Source: Pusillimonas sp. T7-7 (GTDB lineage Bacteria > Pseudomonadota > Gammaproteobacteria > Burkholderiales > Burkholderiaceae_B). From it: 64,000 nucleotides of DNA. Shown one piece after another: positions 25,696-34,815 of this stretch. The position numbers were made by a program, and so were the translations under genes. Location: positions 2,790,001 through 2,854,000 of the forward strand of contig NC_015458.1 in the NCBI RefSeq assembly GCF_000209655.1, written 5' to 3'. A model generated the notes under the pieces. The model was not told the DNA's origin and made no database searches. It was given only the letters and a program-made list of their open reading frames with translations. Positions within the stretch are counted from its first letter, which is position 1. Each line of letters opens with the position of its first letter.

Positions 25696-26705
25696 CACGC
25701 CTGGTTCGCCTGGATGTCTGGATAGACCCCTGCTTTGATGAAATTATTGCGCAGGATGAGCATATAACCTTGGATGTACTGGAGCGCAGTGGAGATCAGG
25801 CACGCAATTGGGAATTACTGTCGCGGGCCGATATCTATCATATTTCAGCCGCCCGCGACGAGGTTCCTGCCGAACTGCAGGTGACTGCCGAGCTGATTCA
25901 ACGGTGCCCCAATCTGAAATGTGTTTCCACCTCGGGAGCAGGCTACGACACGGTTGATGTTGACGCCTGCTCAGCGGCCGGCATTCTGGTAGTCAATCAA
26001 GCCGGCGGCAATGCCCAGTCTGTTGCTGAACACGCCATAGCCTTGATGCTGGCTCTGGTGCGGCGGTTTCCGGAATCCGTCCATGCGCTTAAACACAGCA
26101 GCGGTTTCACGCGTGAAGACCTTATGGGAAATGAACTCAATGGCAAGGTACTGGGCTTGGTCGGATTGGGCCATATCGGCACCCGTGTGGCAAAGCTGGG
26201 CAATGCTTTCGGTATGACGGTACTGGCTTGCGATCCTTATATCGACGAGCAAGAAGCCATTACCCGCGGCGCACAGCCCGTCTCGCTGGACGAGCTGCTG
26301 GCTGCCAGCGATATTGTTTCGCTGCACTGTCCTCGCACCCAGGAAACCTTGAATCTGTTCGACGCTGCGCGGTTCCAGCAAATGAAGCAAGGTGCATTGT
26401 TTGTGACCACGGCACGTGGCGGCATACACCATGAAGCCGATCTATGTGATGCACTGTTAGCGGGACATATCGGCGGAGCCGGCCTGGATGTATGGACCGT
26501 GGAACCGCCCCCACCCAACCATCCCTTGCTGGCTTTGCATAACGTTGTCGCCACCTACCACACGGCCGGCGTCACACATGAAGGACGACGCAACGTGGCT
26601 GCAATTTCCGCACAGCAAATTTTGCAGATATGCCGCAAAGAAGTTCCATACCGGATGGTAAATCCGGACATTCACCCCCATTTTTTCGCCAACTTTTCAG
26701 CTTGA
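25692..26705 (+). CDS. D-isomer-specific 2-hydroxyacid dehydrogenase
   Basis: A 337-residue NAD(P)-dependent dehydrogenase. The Rossmann motif is GLVGLGHIGTRVAKLG near residue 160. The catalytic triad regions are TTARGGIHHE (Arg), LDVWTVEPP (Glu) and ATYHTAGVTHEG (His). It reduces a 2-keto acid, or oxidises a D-2-hydroxy acid, of the local pathway. The ATG at 25692 overlaps the stop of the RraA gene (ATGA). The longer frame from 25677 adds only five residues. Confidence 0.92.
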   Translation: MTRLVRLDVWIDPCFDEIIAQDEHITLDVLERSGDQARNWELLSRADIYHISAARDEVPAELQVTAELIQRCPNLKCVSTSGAGYDTVDVDACSAAGILVVNQAGGNAQSVAEHAIALMLALVRRFPESVHALKHSSGFTREDLMGNELNGKVLGLVGLGHIGTRVAKLGNAFGMTVLACDPYIDEQEAITRGAQPVSLDELLAASDIVSLHCPRTQETLNLFDAARFQQMKQGALFVTTARGGIHHEADLCDALLAGHIGGAGLDVWTVEPPPPNHPLLALHNVVATYHTAGVTHEGRRNVAAISAQQILQICRKEVPYRMVNPDIHPHFFANFSA

Positions 26706-26740
26706 AAAACAGCGAGGGTTATAACTCGAAGGAGACTATA

Positions 26741-27745
26741 TTGAAATTCAAAAAAATACTTGCGCGCTGCGTACAACGCAAGCTTGTCGTACTGGCGGCA
26801 GCCGCCACAACCATCGGCGCCATGGGCATGCCAGCCGCACACGCTGCCTACCCAGAGCACCCAATCAATATGGTTGTATCGTACGGCCCCGGCGGCGGCA
26901 CCGATTTGGTTGCACGCGCACTGGCGCCATATATCGAAAAATACTTGGGCAACGATGCCCGTATTGTGGTGCTGAACCGCCCAGGCGCCGGCGGCGAGAT
27001 CGGCTTTGCCGAAATCGCACGCGCCAAGCCCGATGGCTACACGATCGGATTTCTGAACACCCCCAATCTGCTGACGATTCCAATTCAGCGCAAGGCACAA
27101 TATCACTGGAGCGATTTTGACCTGCTGGGAAATTTGATCGATGACCCCGACAGTTTCGCCTTCAACACCACCAAGCACGACTTCAAGTCACTGGACGATC
27201 TGGCCAAGTATGCGAAAGCGCATCCCGGTGAAGTGACGGTTGGCACAACAGGCAAAGGCTCAGACGACCACCTGGCCATGCTCGCCTTCCAGAAAGCGGC
27301 CGGCGTCGAGATGCTGCACATTCCCTATAAAGGAGCCGGCCCTGTGCGTACAGCCATATCCGGCGGTGAAATTACCCTCGCAGCCATGAATATTGGCGAA
27401 GTAAAAGCCTATATTGGCGGCGGCTCGCCCATGAAGTCTTTGGGAGTGATGAGTGCCGAGCGTTCCGAGATCGCACCTGAACTACCTACATTCAGGGAAC
27501 AAGGCTACGACATCATCATGTCGTCCCTACGCGGCATCGGTGCTCCCAAAGGCTTGCCTGAAGACATCCGCAGCAAACTGGCAGAAGCGGTACGCCAAGC
27601 AACGGCCGACCAGGAATTCCGCAAACAGGCTGCAAAGATGTTCGTTCCTCTGCGCTATCTTGGGCCGGACGAGTACAAAGCCGAATTAGAGGCCAATGAA
27701 GCCTTGTTCAAGCAGGTGTGGAAAGATACGCCTTGGTCCGACTAA
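26741..27745 (+). CDS. Bug/TctC-family periplasmic binding protein
   Basis: A 334-residue extracytoplasmic solute receptor. The start is TTG 26741, preceded by a strong AAGGAGACTATA. The ATG-initiated frame from 26630 would run inside the dehydrogenase gene and bury the signal peptide. The signal is KFKKILARCVQRKLVVLAAA through AHA. Mature YPEHPINMVVSYGPGGGTDL is the classic Bug opening, and GYTIGFLNTPN and HIPYKGAGP follow. No TctA/TctB permease genes are adjacent, as is common for Bug proteins in Alcaligenaceae. It probably binds the organic acid metabolised by the neighbours. Confidence 0.9.
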   Translation: MKFKKILARCVQRKLVVLAAAATTIGAMGMPAAHAAYPEHPINMVVSYGPGGGTDLVARALAPYIEKYLGNDARIVVLNRPGAGGEIGFAEIARAKPDGYTIGFLNTPNLLTIPIQRKAQYHWSDFDLLGNLIDDPDSFAFNTTKHDFKSLDDLAKYAKAHPGEVTVGTTGKGSDDHLAMLAFQKAAGVEMLHIPYKGAGPVRTAISGGEITLAAMNIGEVKAYIGGGSPMKSLGVMSAERSEIAPELPTFREQGYDIIMSSLRGIGAPKGLPEDIRSKLAEAVRQATADQEFRKQAAKMFVPLRYLGPDEYKAELEANEALFKQVWKDTPWSD

Positions 27746-27754
27746 ACTGAACGA

Positions 27755-27809
27755 CCCGTTCAAGAACGGGCCGGGCGTGCTTGCCAAATGCGGTAAGCAC
27801 GCCCGGCCC
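27755..27809 (+). promoter_or_regulatory. two overlapping stem-loops between Bug and hydroxyacid dehydrogenase genes
   Basis: A long stem pairs 27768-27785 with 27792-27809 (18 bp, one G-U pair, 6-base loop). A smaller hairpin CCCGTT-CAAG-AACGGG occupies 27755-27770 and shares bases 27768-27770 with the long stem, so the two compete at their junction. No T-run follows. The long arm ends 11 bp before the next ATG. This could be a partial terminator, an mRNA stabiliser for the binding protein or a translational control element. Confidence 0.55.
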
Positions 27810-27820
27810 CGTCTGCACTG

Positions 27821-29029
27821 ATGGATGAAAGCGTGCCATACACAAAAAGAAAACTGGAGAGCCTGCTTAGCCTGGATGATTTTGAACAGGCGGCGCGCCG
27901 TTACCTGCCCCGAGTTCTATTTGCCTACGTTTCAGGTGGCGTGGAAACCAACGCATCAATGGACCAGAACCGTGCGGTATTCGAAGAACTGGGGTTCATT
28001 CCGCGTGTCATGCGTGATGTCTCCAACGTCGACATTCAGGTTGATTTATGGGGGCAAACATACGCAACACCCTTTGGCATTGCCCCCATGGGCTTAAGCG
28101 CACTGACGGCCTATCAAGGAGACTTGGTCCAGGCTAGGGCAGCCCACCGCTTTAATGTGCCCATGATCATGAGCGGCTCGTCGCTGACCCGGCTCGAAGA
28201 AGTGGCGGCAGTTGGCAAGCACGTTTGGTTCCAGGCTTACTTGCCAGGCAAGATGGACCAGATCGAAGCATTGATTGCACGCATCCAGGCCGCTGGTTAC
28301 GAAAAGCTTGTGATTACTGTGGATACACCCGTGGCCGCGAATCGCGAAAACAACGTGCGCGCCGGCTTCACTACGCCCCTACGTCCATCACTAAGCCTGC
28401 TTGTAGACGGCATGACACACCCGAGCTGGACGCTGGGTACCTTCCTGCGGACGCTATGTCATAAGGGCATGCCGCACTTCGAAAACAATTACGCCACACG
28501 CGGCGCGCCGATCGTATCGCGCAACGTGCTGCGCGACTTCTCTGACCGGTCTCACTTGAACTGGTCATACTTTGAACGCATACGCCAGATATGGCCGGGC
28601 AAGCTCATTATCAAAGGCGTGCTGTCGGCCCCCGATGCACGTACTGCGGTGGGCCTTGGCGCCGACGGCATCATCGTATCCAATCACGGTGGTCGGCAGC
28701 TCGATGGCTCAGTTGCTCCACTGCGGGTGCTGCCCCAAATTGTTCGCGCATGCCCGGAAGTACCTGTCATGATGGACAGCGGTATCCGGCGTGGCTCCGA
28801 TGCCGTCAAAGCCCTGGCGCTAGGGGCACGGTTTGTGTTCGTGGGCAGGCCATTCAACTATGCGGCTGCGATAGGAGGCGAAGCGGGTGTGCTGCGCGCC
28901 ATGGATTTGTTAGCCGCGGAATTACGCCGTAACACTGCAATGCTGGGACTGACTCGACTGGCCGACGTTGATGTCGCATGCCTGCACGCTGTAGTCGCGG
29001 GTACGGGGCTGCAGAAATACCTGAGCTAA
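27821..29029 (+). CDS. FMN-dependent alpha-hydroxy acid dehydrogenase
   Basis: A 402-residue flavoprotein of the lactate/glycolate/mandelate oxidase family. It has PFGIAPMGLSALTAYQGDLV, ITVDTPVAANRENNVRAGF, KGVLSAPDARTAVGLGADGI and the catalytic VSNHGGRQLDGSVAPLRVLP (His-Gly-Gly-Arg). FMN-phosphate-binding MMDSGIRRGSDAVKALALGA is also present. It oxidises an L-2-hydroxy acid to the keto acid and is probably membrane-associated through the loop around residues 190-225. The start has no strong Shine-Dalgarno because the stem-loop occupies the leader. Confidence 0.9.
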   Translation: MDESVPYTKRKLESLLSLDDFEQAARRYLPRVLFAYVSGGVETNASMDQNRAVFEELGFIPRVMRDVSNVDIQVDLWGQTYATPFGIAPMGLSALTAYQGDLVQARAAHRFNVPMIMSGSSLTRLEEVAAVGKHVWFQAYLPGKMDQIEALIARIQAAGYEKLVITVDTPVAANRENNVRAGFTTPLRPSLSLLVDGMTHPSWTLGTFLRTLCHKGMPHFENNYATRGAPIVSRNVLRDFSDRSHLNWSYFERIRQIWPGKLIIKGVLSAPDARTAVGLGADGIIVSNHGGRQLDGSVAPLRVLPQIVRACPEVPVMMDSGIRRGSDAVKALALGARFVFVGRPFNYAAAIGGEAGVLRAMDLLAAELRRNTAMLGLTRLADVDVACLHAVVAGTGLQKYLS

Positions 29030-29146
29030 TGTTATTCACGAGCCGCAACAAGATCACGATATTGAACTGATGTAAGTCCAAGCCTTGGTAACAAACGGGA
29101 ACACTGTTATCAGCTGCACAAGCGTATCCCCGGCGATAATCGCAAA

Positions 29147-29725
29147 ATGGCAGAAGAGCAATCGTCATTTCTGCGCCGCACTACGCGACGCGCCTTGGCA
29201 GCATCGGGCATCACTGCTGCAATCCTGTATGGCTGGTGGCAGGCCGTCGAAGGCGCGCGTACACCGCCCAGTTTACCCGAGATAAAAACGGGCTCGTCGC
29301 TGGCACTGGGCCGTGTCGTACTTACGCCCCTGTCAATTGAGCTGCGGCCGGCAGCCTCTTCTTCCGAAGGTGCCCAGCCCCAGCTAGTGCTGTCCGCCCT
29401 TGTTGAAAACGTAACCGGCGAAACACAGACTGCAGCCTTCGGCTACCCTCCTCGCTTGGTAACGATAGAAGCAGACGAGCTTGCATTCGACGCCCCCGAA
29501 ATAACGCTGCTGTGTGACCGCCAGCCTCTGTATCAGCTGCAGCCCCGAATGCCCGAGGAAGTGGAAATTATCTGGGAAACACCTGCAAGCTTGCAGCCAG
29601 GTGAACTGTCAATCACATTTTTCCGCCAACAGTTCAAGCTGAAAAACAACCTTTACGCCCGCTCAAGCTGGCTGGGCTATTCGGCTGTGGCACGCATGGT
29701 CACAACACCGAAGGCGGCGCCATGA
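29147..29725 (+). CDS. unrecognised membrane-anchored protein, first of three
   Basis: A 192-residue protein with one N-terminal hydrophobic segment (ALAASGITAAILYGWWQAVE) after a basic stretch, so it is probably anchored with the C-terminus outside the cytoplasm. The remaining 150 residues are predicted mainly beta, with an ENVTGETQTAAFGYP strand-turn-strand region that recalls DUF4352/Ig-like domains, and one Cys. I cannot name a family. It overlaps the next gene by 4 bp. Confidence 0.55.
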   Translation: MAEEQSSFLRRTTRRALAASGITAAILYGWWQAVEGARTPPSLPEIKTGSSLALGRVVLTPLSIELRPAASSSEGAQPQLVLSALVENVTGETQTAAFGYPPRLVTIEADELAFDAPEITLLCDRQPLYQLQPRMPEEVEIIWETPASLQPGELSITFFRQQFKLKNNLYARSSWLGYSAVARMVTTPKAAP

Positions 29726-30270
29726 CAGCGCTGCGCTACGTTCTGCCTGTTGTGCTTGGTGCTTGCATCCAGGGCGCATTAATGATGACCACGCCCACCT
29801 TCGACAGCGTATTCCAACCCATGCGCAGCACTGCCCAAAGCGGCGCCATCGCTCAAGGGCGATTGCACGCGGCGCGTTTTTCCGACTGGCAAACTGCAGA
29901 GCAGCTATCCTTTGACCGCTACGGTACCACCATTACACGAGACACCCAGGGCATTTTCCTTATCGTCGATGTTGATATCCTGGACGTACAGGAATCAATA
30001 CAACTGACAGCAACATGGCAAGGCCGCAGCGGCCGCCAGTATGTCCAGACTGCGCGAGCGGATGGAGCTCCGTCCACGCTGGATACTCGTCAGTTTCACC
30101 CCGGACTTGATGATCAGGGCCGCGCCGTCTTCGAGCTGCCCCGCGATGAAATCGAAGGCGGTAAGTTACTTATAGCCCGCAAAGGCCCGAACATACTCGA
30201 TAGCGAACTTGCACTTACACCCACAACAGGCATGGCAGTACAGCACAGCAAGCTGCTGAGATTGGAATGA
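29722..30270 (+). CDS. unrecognised exported/anchored protein, second of three
   Basis: A 182-residue protein starting MTALRYVLPVVLGACIQGA, an uncleaved anchor or a signal. It is followed by a beta-rich region (FLIVDVDILDVQESIQLTAT, then RQYVQTARADG) with no cysteine outside the signal. Its start and stop overlap both neighbours by 4 bp (ATGA), implying fixed stoichiometry. No family recognised. It may be a paralogue-like partner of the preceding protein, as both end in short beta domains. Confidence 0.55.
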   Translation: MTALRYVLPVVLGACIQGALMMTTPTFDSVFQPMRSTAQSGAIAQGRLHAARFSDWQTAEQLSFDRYGTTITRDTQGIFLIVDVDILDVQESIQLTATWQGRSGRQYVQTARADGAPSTLDTRQFHPGLDDQGRAVFELPRDEIEGGKLLIARKGPNILDSELALTPTTGMAVQHSKLLRLE

Positions 30271-30728
30271 TGAAACAATTGGGGTGGCTGACATCAGCCA
30301 GCATACTGTTTGCCGTGGTTGTAGCCATCGAAGGCTGGCCGGCACTGCGCGATCTGAGCAGCAACCGCGAATGGCGCAGCATCGAAGCGCCGCCCGACGG
30401 CGGTTCCATGGAGGAACTGCAAGTAACCGTAGAGGAGCAGATCGCCGCCATCGCGGCCCAGAAACCCGAGCGCGCCGCCGTTCTGGTACGACTGAAAATG
30501 CAGGTAACGCCTGCTGCCCGCAAAGCATGGAAGGACTGCCGTGTTTCGTTGCGCGGCGCAACCGGTCAGATCTGGATGCCCCTGACCAGCGCAAGCTCGG
30601 ACGGCGCCATCAAGGCTCTAGCCCCAGACCACAAGAACTTCGGCCTGTGCCGCCTGTACCCACGAAACGAACCGGCAGGCAATGAGACGATACATGCCGA
30701 CCAAGCTCTTTCTACTGCCAAGCGGTAG
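30267..30728 (+). CDS. unrecognised single-pass protein, third of three
   Basis: A 153-residue protein with an N-terminal hydrophobic segment (LTSASILFAVVVAIEGWPAL) and a charged region (MEELQVTVEEQIAAIAAQKP) that may form a helix. A Cys-containing C-terminal part follows (DCRVSLRGATGQIWMPLTS and FGLCRLYPRNEPAGNET). Two cysteines could form a disulfide outside the cytoplasm. No family recognised. It ends 77 bp from the convergent polytopic membrane gene. Confidence 0.55.
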   Translation: MMKQLGWLTSASILFAVVVAIEGWPALRDLSSNREWRSIEAPPDGGSMEELQVTVEEQIAAIAAQKPERAAVLVRLKMQVTPAARKAWKDCRVSLRGATGQIWMPLTSASSDGAIKALAPDHKNFGLCRLYPRNEPAGNETIHADQALSTAKR

Positions 30729-30805
30729 CCTGGAAGGCCTGCGCTTACACGTATCCGGCATGGGCACTCGCCCTCAAGCCCTGTCATTTGCAATCACCCC
30801 CGCCA

Positions 30806-32131
30806 TCAGGCAACTGCCTTAGACGCCTTGCGCGCCCTCATGGCCAGCGATAAGCCCGCAGCCAGCACGCAGAACTGCACGACCATGACCACTACGCCAT
30901 CTTGCGGCTGACCCGGCACGCCAAATAGCAAATTCAAGGGCACAGCCGCCAAGCCCCAAACATGGCTATCTTGCGGACCAATCCATTGAGCGGCCCCGAC
31001 CCAGCTCCAGCGCCCCAGCCAATCGGCCAGACGCCACAGGCACAAAATCGATACGGTGAGCCAGACCCCTGCCGAAGCAGCAAGCAGCACGCCATTGGCG
31101 ACCGCATGCCACCGCCTGACCAGCCCTACCCAGAAATGCCCGATAAAATCAGTAAGAGGCTTGGGCAATGCCGCCCAGCGATCCGTCACCCGGCTGGCGA
31201 AGCGCCGTGTGGAGTCATCCATCATATTCAGATCATGCCCATAAACAATGGCGCCCAGATTGAACCAGATGAGCGGCAGCAGCGCATAACGGAATAATTG
31301 CTTGAGCCAGTCCCCGAGTTGCCAAGGTGGCGGCCAGTCTACCGGCCGCAGGCTTGCATCTGAAATGGCCGCTTGGGCTGCCGGCAAAAACCAGTCCAGT
31401 ACACTGGCTGGCGATGGCAAGCTGGCCAGCCAAGACACAAACTGCCCCTTCCAGGTACTGAGCACATAAAGACCCAGAATGACCCAGGTCGCCTCGCAAG
31501 CCACAACGACCAGTGGCCAGATTCTATGGCCGGTATCGGCATGCAAAGCTTTGGCTCTACGGCGTATGAACCAGATAATGACAACAGGAACAAGCAGCCA
31601 TAACGTGCCATCGACTTGCAGGGCATGAGGCCCTATGGAATCCGGGTTCTGAAAATCAATGCGGTTCCACTGTTCGGTAAGGAATGATTTGGAATAGTCC
31701 CGCAAAGTATTGCCCAGGAAGCCCCATCCCGCGTAGTAACCATAGAACGGTATGAGCACCGCCAGCAAGGCGCTGGCAAACGCGGGGGAAGCGTTGTCAA
31801 CTTGCGAGGAAGAAGCTGCTGTTGCACGGCTTACGCGTGGCCGGAACACAGCGGGCCTGTCACGAAGTACAACGAAAATGCCAGCGAACACGATCAATTG
31901 CAGCAAAATGACCATGATCACGGCGATCAAGCCAATAAAGCGATGCATCATGCCCAGCTCTACGGCCAAATGCATCAAGAGCGTCTCGATCAGCCTTGCA
32001 CCCAGCAAGATCGTCAAAAGCAGCAAACCGTATTTACGCAACAGCTGCCCAGTTTCAAGCAGATGTGAGCTTGTGATCGTCCAGGCACCATTCACATCGA
32101 CAGCCTCCGAATACGCGCGTGGCTTATGCAA
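30806..32131 (-). CDS. unrecognised polytopic membrane protein
   Basis: A 441-residue protein with about 8-9 hydrophobic segments (for example LLLLTILLGARLIETLLMHL, LIAVIMVILLQLIVFAGIFV, LPLIWFNLGAIVYG and VMVVQFCVLAAGLSLAM) and a long central loop. No transporter motif is recognisable. It is convergent with the three small anchored proteins, whose soluble domains could assemble with it, but that is inference from proximity. It lies 67 bp downstream of the MFS gene on the same strand and might be its operon partner instead. Confidence 0.55.
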   Translation of the reverse strand: MHKPRAYSEAVDVNGAWTITSSHLLETGQLLRKYGLLLLTILLGARLIETLLMHLAVELGMMHRFIGLIAVIMVILLQLIVFAGIFVVLRDRPAVFRPRVSRATAASSSQVDNASPAFASALLAVLIPFYGYYAGWGFLGNTLRDYSKSFLTEQWNRIDFQNPDSIGPHALQVDGTLWLLVPVVIIWFIRRRAKALHADTGHRIWPLVVVACEATWVILGLYVLSTWKGQFVSWLASLPSPASVLDWFLPAAQAAISDASLRPVDWPPPWQLGDWLKQLFRYALLPLIWFNLGAIVYGHDLNMMDDSTRRFASRVTDRWAALPKPLTDFIGHFWVGLVRRWHAVANGVLLAASAGVWLTVSILCLWRLADWLGRWSWVGAAQWIGPQDSHVWGLAAVPLNLLFGVPGQPQDGVVVMVVQFCVLAAGLSLAMRARKASKAVA

Positions 32132-32198
32132 GTGGATAATTCTATTGGATGTGGAAGGCTGATATTCCTGTGTTATGCAACAAGTTGAATCACTGCCG

Positions 32199-33413
32199 CT
32201 ACGGCTCCGACAGGCGATCTGACGGCAGCAACAAAATAATGGCCATCGTGCAGATCGAGATTCCCGCCATAATAAGGAACAAGCTTGAAAAGCTTGATGC
32301 CTTGACGATAGGACCCAGCAACCACACTGCCAACGAGCTCACGCCAAAGGAAACGGCCAGGCGCATACCGGCCACGCGGGAACGCATGCTGTCATCGACA
32401 TACCTGACGATCATCGCATCAGTAAAAGGTATGGCCCCAAAAATGCACACCATGACACCCAGCAAGGCAATGAACACCCACCAGCCGCTGGCGGTGGCCG
32501 CCAATAGCAGCCAAGGGATCTGTGCCAACACCATGCCCAAATACAAACGCTTGAGTGACACCTTATCAATAAGATGGCCCACAACAACCTGCGTTAAAGA
32601 CGCCAGCGCGTAAATCAGGGCCAGCAGCATTCCTATGGAAGCGGGATCATTAATCAAGCCATCGAACCGTTCGGTCAAGAACTGAGTATTGCCATTGGTG
32701 GTGAAGTTGAAAAGCAGACTGCCAGTGATGGCAGCTACCGTCATGACCACCAATGCCTGGGCAAGTTGCTTAGGCGGCAACACGACTTTGGGTGGTTTGC
32801 GGCTACGCCCCGGGGCAGTGCCCTGGGACTCGCATACCAAGGCAAAGGCCAGCCCGCAAGCCATTGAAATAATGCCAGGCACAATGAAGGCCGTGCGCCA
32901 ACCCCAGTGCTGTACCAGCAGTCCCGTCAGCAGCGCCGCTCCCGCCACACCCAGATTGCCGGCCAGCCCATTGACGCCTATGGCCACCCCTGGCCGACTG
33001 GTTCGCTGCACCAGCATCGGTATACCCACAGGATGGTAGATGGATGCAAAAGCACCTATCAAAGTCAAGCCTGCTGCAAGATGCCAGGGTCCTTGAGCAA
33101 AGGCGGTAAACAGTGCAGCAATTCCCAACCCGAAGAAGAACACCAGCATCATCTGCCGGCGCCCCCATAGATCACCCAGCCGCCCTGATGGTACCGACCC
33201 AATGCCGAACAAAAAGAAAGCGCCGACGCTATAAGGCATCAGGTCTTCCCAGTGGACAAAATTGAACTCGGTGGCGATGGCGCCCACCGCCGTTGCAAAA
33301 ATCAACAGAAATAAATGGTCTAGTGCATGACCGATATTGAGCAGCAAGAGCACGGGCCGGGGATGGTCTGCGGGCCCGGCTTGTATCGACAATGTTTCGG
33401 CATTCATAGACAT
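32199..33413 (-). CDS. MFS transporter
   Basis: A 404-residue, 12-segment major facilitator. The loop 2-3 signature appears as GSVPSGRLGDLWGRRQMML (G-x-x-x-D-x-x-G-R-R), and HALDHLFLLIFATAVGAIA forms the first helix. The frame extends to 33536, but that part overlaps the upstream enzyme gene. ATG 33413 or 33407 gives a normal N-terminus. It follows the D-amino-acid enzyme gene by 28 bp and may export or import its substrate. Confidence 0.85.
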   Translation of the reverse strand: MSMNAETLSIQAGPADHPRPVLLLLNIGHALDHLFLLIFATAVGAIATEFNFVHWEDLMPYSVGAFFLFGIGSVPSGRLGDLWGRRQMMLVFFFGLGIAALFTAFAQGPWHLAAGLTLIGAFASIYHPVGIPMLVQRTSRPGVAIGVNGLAGNLGVAGAALLTGLLVQHWGWRTAFIVPGIISMACGLAFALVCESQGTAPGRSRKPPKVVLPPKQLAQALVVMTVAAITGSLLFNFTTNGNTQFLTERFDGLINDPASIGMLLALIYALASLTQVVVGHLIDKVSLKRLYLGMVLAQIPWLLLAATASGWWVFIALLGVMVCIFGAIPFTDAMIVRYVDDSMRSRVAGMRLAVSFGVSSLAVWLLGPIVKASSFSSLFLIMAGISICTMAIILLLPSDRLSEP

Positions 33414-33441
33414 TTCATTATTTGTGCAAGCAGCAAAGCTC

Positions 33442-34578
33442 TTACCAACCGCTAAAGCGCGGCCAGTTGGCCTTGATGTCCTGCGTTCCCGCCACCACCA
33501 TATAACTGCCGTGCTGTGCTGCCGTAGCACAAGCATGATTGGGCAGGACTCTAAGCAGCGTACCTACTGGCAGCATAGGCGTCAGCGCATGATCATGTCG
33601 ATGGCAAATAATACCGTGCTCTTGGTTTGCATCAACCATGATCAGATCAGGAATTGGATTCCCATCAATATCACAGACAACACCGTAGCCTTGATCAACG
33701 CTTTGCTTGGCCGTACCCTGGTCACGCGACATCGCCATCCAGCCAGCGTCGGTAATGATCCAGCCCTTTTCCTTCTGGTGTCCGATGACGGAACAGAGCA
33801 CAGCAAGTGCAATGTCCGACTCTGCGCATACGCCCAGCCCGCTCATGACCAAATCGAAAAACACATAAACACCCGCGCGGACTTCGGTTACGCCTTCAAG
33901 CGAGCGCGCAAAATGCGCTGTTGGCGTGCTGCCGACACTGACCACAGGCGCGGCAAAACCCGCCGAGCGCAGCCTTTGCGCGGCGTGCACCGCCCCCGCC
34001 CGCTCCTGCTCGGCCATTGCTTCAATCTGGTCGGCGCTGGTACATGCGTACGATGCGCCCGCATGTGTCATGACTCCTGCCAGCCAGGCGCCACCCTCAG
34101 CTTCAGAGCGGCCCAGCAAATCAGCGATCTCGAGCAGAAGAGACGCTTCCGGCGGGACCCCTGAGCGATGGCCGTCGGTATCAATTTCTATCAGGACGGG
34201 AATCGTAAGTGTTTGCTCACGGCAGAACTGCGCCAGTGCGCGGGCCGACTCGGTATTGTCCAGCACCACAGTCAACCGCGCACCCTTTTGCATAAGGCGG
34301 ACAACATGCGCAAACTTGTTTTTTGCAATGCCTACCGCATAAAGAATGTCGTGCCAGCCATGTTCCAGAAAATACTCGGCTTCTTTCAGGGTCGAGACCG
34401 TAATAGGTGTTTCGGGCCCGCCAATTCTTCGACTGACATCTGCTGATTTGTTGGTTTTGAGATGTGGCCTGAGCACCACATCGAAGCGGCTTAAGCGATC
34501 ACGCAGACGTTTGATGTTCTGCTCCATGATCACCGAGTCGAGTACAAGTGCAGGTGTTTCCAGTTCGTTCAGTTGCAT
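33442..34578 (-). CDS. D-threonine aldolase / D-serine dehydratase-like PLP enzyme
   Basis: A 378-residue alanine-racemase-N-fold PLP enzyme. The Schiff-base lysine is Lys41 in RPHLKTNKSAD, and the family start LNELETPALVLD is at the N-terminus. The C-terminal metal site reads NHACATA (His-x-Cys). This is the ligand pair of Dsd1-type D-serine and D-threo-3-hydroxyaspartate dehydratases rather than the His-x-Asp of D-threonine aldolase. I therefore favour dehydration of a D-3-hydroxy amino acid. The frame could start ten codons earlier (34608). Confidence 0.85.
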   Translation of the reverse strand: MQLNELETPALVLDSVIMEQNIKRLRDRLSRFDVVLRPHLKTNKSADVSRRIGGPETPITVSTLKEAEYFLEHGWHDILYAVGIAKNKFAHVVRLMQKGARLTVVLDNTESARALAQFCREQTLTIPVLIEIDTDGHRSGVPPEASLLLEIADLLGRSEAEGGAWLAGVMTHAGASYACTSADQIEAMAEQERAGAVHAAQRLRSAGFAAPVVSVGSTPTAHFARSLEGVTEVRAGVYVFFDLVMSGLGVCAESDIALAVLCSVIGHQKEKGWIITDAGWMAMSRDQGTAKQSVDQGYGVVCDIDGNPIPDLIMVDANQEHGIICHRHDHALTPMLPVGTLLRVLPNHACATAAQHGSYMVVAGTQDIKANWPRFSGW

Positions 34579-34815
34579 GATCGTCTCGACTCGCAAGATG
34601 GCGCTCATTTAAAATGAGCCGGCGACCCATACTACCAGTTCATGCGGGTCAAATCCAGGCTCGGCCATAGCAGGCACGTCGGGCGCAAATTCCGACCGTT
34701 CGGCAGGGGTTACGGCGAACGCCTTGCTTCCTATGACATTCGTCTTTAGACTTGTCATCTATATAAGTGTCACCAGCCCATAACACCGGCAACAACCCAA
34801 CAACACGTAATAACC

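Noticed and set aside
33337..34164. 275-residue plus-strand frame opposite the D-threonine aldolase-like gene
   Set aside because: The minus strand carries a complete PLP enzyme there. The plus frame shows no motif.
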